DNA of 64,000 bases from JAZDCZ01 sp046757925. GTDB lineage: Bacteria > Gemmatimonadota > Gemmatimonadetes > Gemmatimonadales > GWC2-71-9. Position numbers and translations under genes: made by a program. Every line of letters starts with the position of its first letter. The stretch's first letter is position 1. Under the pieces are notes generated by a model. It saw only the letters and a list, made by a program, of their open reading frames with translations, was not told the origin of the DNA and made no database searches. Location: contig JBHHZE010000001.1 in the NCBI GenBank assembly GCA_046757925.1, positions 62,001 through 126,000 of the forward strand, read 5' to 3'. This document shows, piece after piece, positions 59,914-64,000 of this stretch.

Positions 59914-61220
59914 GAGTAGCTGTTGTAGGAACCGGGTATGTGGGCCTCGTTGTCGGCGCGTGCCTTGCCGAGGCCGGGAACGACGTGATTTGCGCCGACG
60001 TGGACGAGGAGAAAATAAGTCGTCTGCAAGAGAACGACATTCCGATCTACGAGCCGGGATTGGAGGCGTTGGTCGTCAAGAACCAGGCTGCGGGACGGCT
60101 CCAATTCACCACCGATGTGGGAGGAGCGGTCGAAGCGTCGGTGGTGGTGGCTATCGCCGTCGGAACGCCGCCGGACGAGGATGGGTCGGCAGATCTCAAA
60201 CATGTGTTGGACGTCGCGGCCACTATCGGCGACCACATGAACGACACCAAGATCGTGATTACCAAGAGCACCGTTCCCGTCGGTACCGCAGCCAAGGTAA
60301 GAGCGGTGATCGCCGAACGGACTTCTCGCGAGTTCCACGTATGCTCCAACCCAGAGTTCCTGAAGGAGGGCGCTGCCGTAGACGACTTCATGAAGCCCAA
60401 CAGGGTGATAGTCGGGGTGGATTCAGACGAAGCGGCAAGTGTCCTGGGTGAGCTATACGAGCCGTTTGTGCGCACAGGGAATCCCATCCTCTTCATGGAT
60501 CCGACCTCGGCCGAGCTGGCCAAGTACGCCGCCAACGCCATGCTGGCCACGCGCATTTCGTTCATGAACCAGATCGCTTCGTTATGTGAGGAAGTGGGCG
60601 CGGATGTGAACCTGATACGAAAGGGTATGGGCACCGACCCGCGGATCGGCCGCCATTTTCTCTTCCCCGGCCCGGGATACGGAGGGTCGTGTTTCCCCAA
60701 GGACGTGAAAGCGCTCGTCAAGACGGGCGACGAGCACGGAATCTCTTTGGACATCCTAAAGGCGGTCGAGGATGTCAACCAACGACAGAAGCTGTGGCTC
60801 TTCAATAAAGTGAGTGACGCCCTCGGGCGTGACATCGTGAACTCGACGGTTGCCGTTTGGGGCCTCGCGTTCAAGGCCGAGACGGACGACATACGGGAGA
60901 GCCCGGCGATCGAACTCATCGAGAGTCTGTTGAGCGCCGGTGCCAAAGTCCGGGCTCACGATCCCAAGGCAAACGGAACGGCAAGAACGGTTTTCGGCGA
61001 TCGCATCGAATACTTGCCGCGAGCTTACGATGCATTGAACGGCGCAGATGCGCTCGCCATAGTCACAGAGTGGATGGCGTTCCGCAATCCCGATTTCGCG
61101 CGCGTCAAAGAACTGCTGAATCGACCCATCGTGGTTGATGCCCGCAATCTCTACAACCCCGCCAGAATGAAAGAACTGGGGTTCACATACTTGAGTATTG
61201 GGAGGGCAGGCACGGTATGA
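59910..61220 (+). CDS. ugd: UDP-glucose 6-dehydrogenase
   Basis: A 436-residue enzyme overlapping wbpA (GTGA). GTGYVGLVVGACLAEAG binds NAD, STVPVGTAAKVR follows, and the catalytic Cys sits in GPGYGGSCFPKDVKAL. It makes UDP-glucuronic acid, which the next two genes can use. Confidence 0.95.
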   Translation: MRVAVVGTGYVGLVVGACLAEAGNDVICADVDEEKISRLQENDIPIYEPGLEALVVKNQAAGRLQFTTDVGGAVEASVVVAIAVGTPPDEDGSADLKHVLDVAATIGDHMNDTKIVITKSTVPVGTAAKVRAVIAERTSREFHVCSNPEFLKEGAAVDDFMKPNRVIVGVDSDEAASVLGELYEPFVRTGNPILFMDPTSAELAKYAANAMLATRISFMNQIASLCEEVGADVNLIRKGMGTDPRIGRHFLFPGPGYGGSCFPKDVKALVKTGDEHGISLDILKAVEDVNQRQKLWLFNKVSDALGRDIVNSTVAVWGLAFKAETDDIRESPAIELIESLLSAGAKVRAHDPKANGTARTVFGDRIEYLPRAYDALNGADALAIVTEWMAFRNPDFARVKELLNRPIVVDARNLYNPARMKELGFTYLSIGRAGTV

Positions 61221-62149
61221 GGGTGCTGGTGACGGGTGCTGCGGGGTTCCTGGGGTCGCATCTGTGCGATAGGCTGTTGGCGGACGGGCACACCGTGATC
61301 GGAATGGACAGCATGCTCACGGGTTCACCTGATAACCTGGCACATCTGGAACGTGTGCCGGCCTTCACACTCGTCAGACAGGACGTCAGCAGCTTTATCT
61401 CCATCGGGGGGCCTATCGATGCCGTGTTCCATTTCGCCTCGCCGGCCAGCCCGGTGGACTACCTGAAGATGCCCATCCAAACCCTCAAGGTCGGATCGCT
61501 GGGCACCCACAACGCACTGGGGTTGGCCAAGGCGAAGAGTGCTCGCTTTATCCTCGCCAGTACTTCAGAGACGTACGGCGATCCGCAGGTGCACCCGCAG
61601 CCGGAGTCTTACTGGGGGCATGTGAATCCGGTTGGACCCCGCGGTGTCTACGACGAGGCCAAACGTTTCGCCGAGGCGATGACCATGGCCTACCACCGCT
61701 ACCACGGCATCGATACGCGGATCGTCCGAATATTCAACACCTACGGTCCCCGCATGCGGCCCAATGACGGCCGGGTGGTGTCCAACTTCATAGTGCAGGC
61801 TCTGCGCGGTGAGCCGCTCACGGTGTATGGAGATGGCTCGCAGACTCGCTCGTTTTGTTATGTGGACGACGAGATCGAGGGCATCCTGCGGTTGTTCGAG
61901 CACGGTGGACACGAACCTACCAACATCGGCAATCCCAGTGAGTTTACGGTGCGGCAGCTAGCTGATATTGTCATTGCCCTCACGAAATCCCGCTCCCAGA
62001 TCGAATTCAAGCCGCTTCCTACTGATGATCCGAAGGTCCGCTGCCCGGATATCTCGCGGGCGAAGGCGGAACTCGATTGGGAACCCAGAATCTCTCTGGA
62101 ACAGGGCCTCGATCTAACGATTCCGTATTTCCGTGAGAAGGTCGGATGA
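61217..62149 (+). CDS. uxs: UDP-glucuronate decarboxylase (UDP-xylose synthase)
   Basis: A 310-residue SDR overlapping ugd by four bases. VTGAAGFLGSHLCDRLL binds the cofactor, and TSETYGDPQVHPQPESYWG, YDEAKRFAEA and RIFNTYGPRM are diagnostic of UXS enzymes. It forms UDP-xylose from UDP-glucuronate. Confidence 0.93.
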   Translation: MRVLVTGAAGFLGSHLCDRLLADGHTVIGMDSMLTGSPDNLAHLERVPAFTLVRQDVSSFISIGGPIDAVFHFASPASPVDYLKMPIQTLKVGSLGTHNALGLAKAKSARFILASTSETYGDPQVHPQPESYWGHVNPVGPRGVYDEAKRFAEAMTMAYHRYHGIDTRIVRIFNTYGPRMRPNDGRVVSNFIVQALRGEPLTVYGDGSQTRSFCYVDDEIEGILRLFEHGGHEPTNIGNPSEFTVRQLADIVIALTKSRSQIEFKPLPTDDPKVRCPDISRAKAELDWEPRISLEQGLDLTIPYFREKVG

Positions 62150-63129
62150 GCGAGCGAGTGTTCGTCACCGGCGCCGCCGGTTTCATAGGTGGGCATACTT
62201 GTGCTGCGCTCCTGCGCTCTGGGCTCGACGTGGTTGGCGTGGACAACTTCGATCTGTTCTACGACCGTCGCATCAAGGAACGGACGATTCAGGAACTGAG
62301 TCTGAATCCTGCGTTCACTTTTCACGAAGCGGATATCCGCGATGGGGCGGCGATGCGAGGGTTCACGGTGGGAGCGGATGTAGTCATCCACCTGGCGGCC
62401 AGGGCAGGTGTGCGGCCGAGCATTGCGGACCCGGCTCTCTACACGTCGGTCAATGTGGACGGAACGGTGCAACTACTCGAGGCCTGCGTGGGGAACGGGG
62501 TTGCGAGATTTGTGTTCGGGTCGTCCTCGTCGGTGTACGGCGACGATACGCCCGTGCCGTTTGTGGAGACGGTGCCCGCAATGTGTCCGATATCGCCCTA
62601 TGCGGCCACCAAGAGGGCTGCCGAACTCATATGTGATGTGTACAGGCGATTGTACGATGTGAGGGTAGCTTCACTGCGCCTGTTTACCGTGTACGGTCCT
62701 CGTCAGAGGCCGGATCTGGCGATCCACCGCTTCACGAAGCTGCTTGCTCTGGGCAGCCCGATCCAGCGTTATGGCGACGGCTCCAGCGAGCGTGACTACA
62801 CGCACATAGACGACATCCTCAAGGGCATTCTGGCGGCCGTGGAATGGACTCGTGCGGGCGGGTCCGAGTATGAGATATTCAACCTGGGCGAGTCCTGCAC
62901 CGTGTGGTTGGATTACCTGATAGAGTTGATCGCCGGGGCCCTGGGCACGACTCCCGAAATCGAGTCGTTGCCACCGCAAGCGGGAGACGTGCGACGAACG
63001 TTCGCCGACATATCGAAGGCCCGCAAAGTTCTCGGTTACGATCCGAGTGTTACTATTGAAGACGGTATTCTAGATTTTGTCGACTGGTTCAGGACGGCTA
63101 ATGAAGATAAGTCCACATCGCTTGCTTGA
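62146..63129 (+). CDS. UDP-glucuronate 4-epimerase
   Basis: A 327-residue SDR overlapping uxs by four bases. VTGAAGFIGGHTCAALL and DNFDLFYDRRIKE fit the UDP-GlcA epimerase type; SPYAATKRAAE gives the active site, and FTVYGPRQRPD follows. It makes UDP-galacturonate from UDP-glucuronate, competing with the decarboxylase for one pool. Confidence 0.9.
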   Translation: MSERVFVTGAAGFIGGHTCAALLRSGLDVVGVDNFDLFYDRRIKERTIQELSLNPAFTFHEADIRDGAAMRGFTVGADVVIHLAARAGVRPSIADPALYTSVNVDGTVQLLEACVGNGVARFVFGSSSSVYGDDTPVPFVETVPAMCPISPYAATKRAAELICDVYRRLYDVRVASLRLFTVYGPRQRPDLAIHRFTKLLALGSPIQRYGDGSSERDYTHIDDILKGILAAVEWTRAGGSEYEIFNLGESCTVWLDYLIELIAGALGTTPEIESLPPQAGDVRRTFADISKARKVLGYDPSVTIEDGILDFVDWFRTANEDKSTSLA

Positions 63130-63811
63130 TCGGGCCAAAGAACGGTTCCAGCTCGCGGACTACTTCGGTTGCATCCACCTGTTAGAGGACCTGATCGAGG
63201 GTGGTCGGGCGTTCGCCGATGCACACCATCTGCTGGGCCTGGCATTTCAGATGGTCGGTCGGCCGGAGCGCGCGCTCGAGTCGATCGACCGCGCCTTGCA
63301 ACTCAACCCCAGATACGTCGAGGCGCATATCCATCGTGGCATAGTGTTGAGTGAGTTGGGTAGGCCAGCCGAGGCGGAGGAGGCGTTCGCTACCGCACGG
63401 GAGCATGGCGGTGGGGATAGGGGAGGCGTGCCCTCCCATCACGCGTCGCAGCTCGCCAACCTCCATGCGTCCCTGGGAGAGGCTTATGTGGAGGCGGGTG
63501 CCCTGAACCAGGCGATCGACCAATACGAGGCGGCTCTGCGATTCGGACCCGAGTTCCACGATCTGCGGTATCGACTTGGGAGGCTGTTGTTGGATGCCGG
63601 CCGTTCGCTCGAAGCCCGCGAGCAACTCCAACAGGTTGTCAACGCCCGGCCGGGCTCGCCCGACGTCAAGTCGACATTCGGGTTGGCATGCTATGTGGCG
63701 GGCGATGCCGCGACCGCGCGGCAGGTGTGGGAAGACATGTTGGAGCTGAACGCGGACGATTCGAGGGCAATTACTTATCTTGCAATGCTGGATCGTGGGG
63801 CGGAAACCTAG
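63101..63811 (+). CDS. TPR-repeat protein
   Basis: About 236 residues from ATG 63101, overlapping the epimerase by 29 bases; a longer GTG reading at 63077 is less likely. Around six tetratricopeptide units, for example AHHLLGLAFQMVGRPERALE and AHIHRGIVLSELGRPAEAEE. No signal peptide. A protein-interaction scaffold, possibly for polysaccharide assembly. Confidence 0.85.
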   Translation: MKISPHRLLDRAKERFQLADYFGCIHLLEDLIEGGRAFADAHHLLGLAFQMVGRPERALESIDRALQLNPRYVEAHIHRGIVLSELGRPAEAEEAFATAREHGGGDRGGVPSHHASQLANLHASLGEAYVEAGALNQAIDQYEAALRFGPEFHDLRYRLGRLLLDAGRSLEAREQLQQVVNARPGSPDVKSTFGLACYVAGDAATARQVWEDMLELNADDSRAITYLAMLDRGAET

Positions 63812-63812
63812 T

Positions 63813-64000
63813 TTGATCGTCCGCTTGGGGACCGTTGCCGTGGGGGTTTCGCTGGTCGGTTGTGTCGGCTCTGCGGCTCAGCACGAGATTCTGGGCGACC
63901 GGGCGTACGCCGAGGACAGGTTTGGGGACGCCCTCGTGGAGTACCGGTTGGCCTTGGTCCAGCGCAGTGATCCCGAGTTACATGCCAAGACTGCGGCCGC
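63813..64000 (+). CDS. Lipoprotein, probably TPR-containing (truncated by window edge)
   Basis: An open frame from TTG 63813 to the right edge, one base after the TPR gene stop. Signal VRLGTVAVGVSLVGC has a lipobox (Cys about 17). The mature start ILGDRAYAEDRFGDALVEY resembles a TPR helix pair. Role unknown; same operon as the TPR protein. Confidence 0.65.
   Translation, partial: MIVRLGTVAVGVSLVGCVGSAAQHEILGDRAYAEDRFGDALVEYRLALVQRSDPELHAKTAA

Overview
The window is GC-rich, gene-dense bacterial chromosome. Coding strands change in blocks, stop/start overlaps of the ATGA/GTGA/TTGA type are frequent, and GTG and TTG starts are common. Diderm features (TonB/ExbB/ExbD, many lipoproteins, secreted S9/M6/M8 peptidases, O-antigen-type sugar nucleotide genes) combined with sphingolipid and inositol-lipid genes suggest a member of Gemmatimonadota or a relative. 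That placement is inference from gene content, not a phylogeny. I see no phage, CRISPR array, rRNA or intact insertion sequence.

Layout. 1-2844 (minus) is a three-gene block matching the bacterial ceramide pathway: serine palmitoyltransferase-like enzyme, GNAT-fold ceramide-synthase-like protein and an SDR reductase cut by the window edge. A PAP2 phosphatase diverges from it. 3.8-12 kb holds secreted products: an M6-like metalloprotease, lipoproteins, an S9 prolyl-oligopeptidase-type enzyme and an M8-like metalloprotease. tRNA-Ala(TGC) follows at 12.0 kb, then divergent Mn-type superoxide dismutase and peroxiredoxin genes, then a histidine kinase/response regulator/histidine kinase set (13.7-17.4 kb) and a TonB-ExbB-ExbD-ExbD-TonB cluster (17.5-20.8 kb).

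20.8-29.9 kb has an NhaC-type antiporter, then a likely cell-wall sugar salvage cluster: BadF-family sugar kinase, SSS symporter, serine hydrolase, GH3 NagZ-like enzyme and a divergent NamZ/DUF1343 protein. An ErpA-type Fe-S protein with a strong promoter and a palindromic site sits inside it. 30.0-32.0 kb encodes a CDP-alcohol phosphatidyltransferase and myo-inositol-phosphate synthase (inositol lipids), coupled to a copper cassette (cupredoxin, CopA, a small unknown, CopZ; to 35.5 kb). A 2-oxo-acid dehydrogenase set (E1 alpha, E1 beta, E2) follows, interrupted by a gene on the other strand that looks like a Y1-transposase relative which has lost its HUH motif.

39.4-46.4 kb holds housekeeping genes: PHP phosphoesterase, thioredoxin reductase, MBL hydrolase, a 47-residue zinc ribbon, tRNA-Leu(CAG), SmpB, amidase, PyrD and PyrF. 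46.4-49.4 kb is the rpmJ-rpsM-rpsK-rpsD-rpoA-rplQ operon, with a promoter at one end and a terminator at the other, and convergent rpmB. From 49.8 kb to the right edge a long, tightly overlapped run makes activated sugars: GDP-rhamnose-type genes, carB, murB, the UDP-GlcNAc3NAcA set, UDP-glucose dehydrogenase, UDP-xylose synthase and UDP-GlcA 4-epimerase. It ends in a TPR protein and a truncated lipoprotein.

Main points of interest: ceramide and inositol-lipid genes in one window, the domesticated-looking transposase relative, the salvage cluster with an SSS carrier, and the operator-like palindrome at the erpA promoter.
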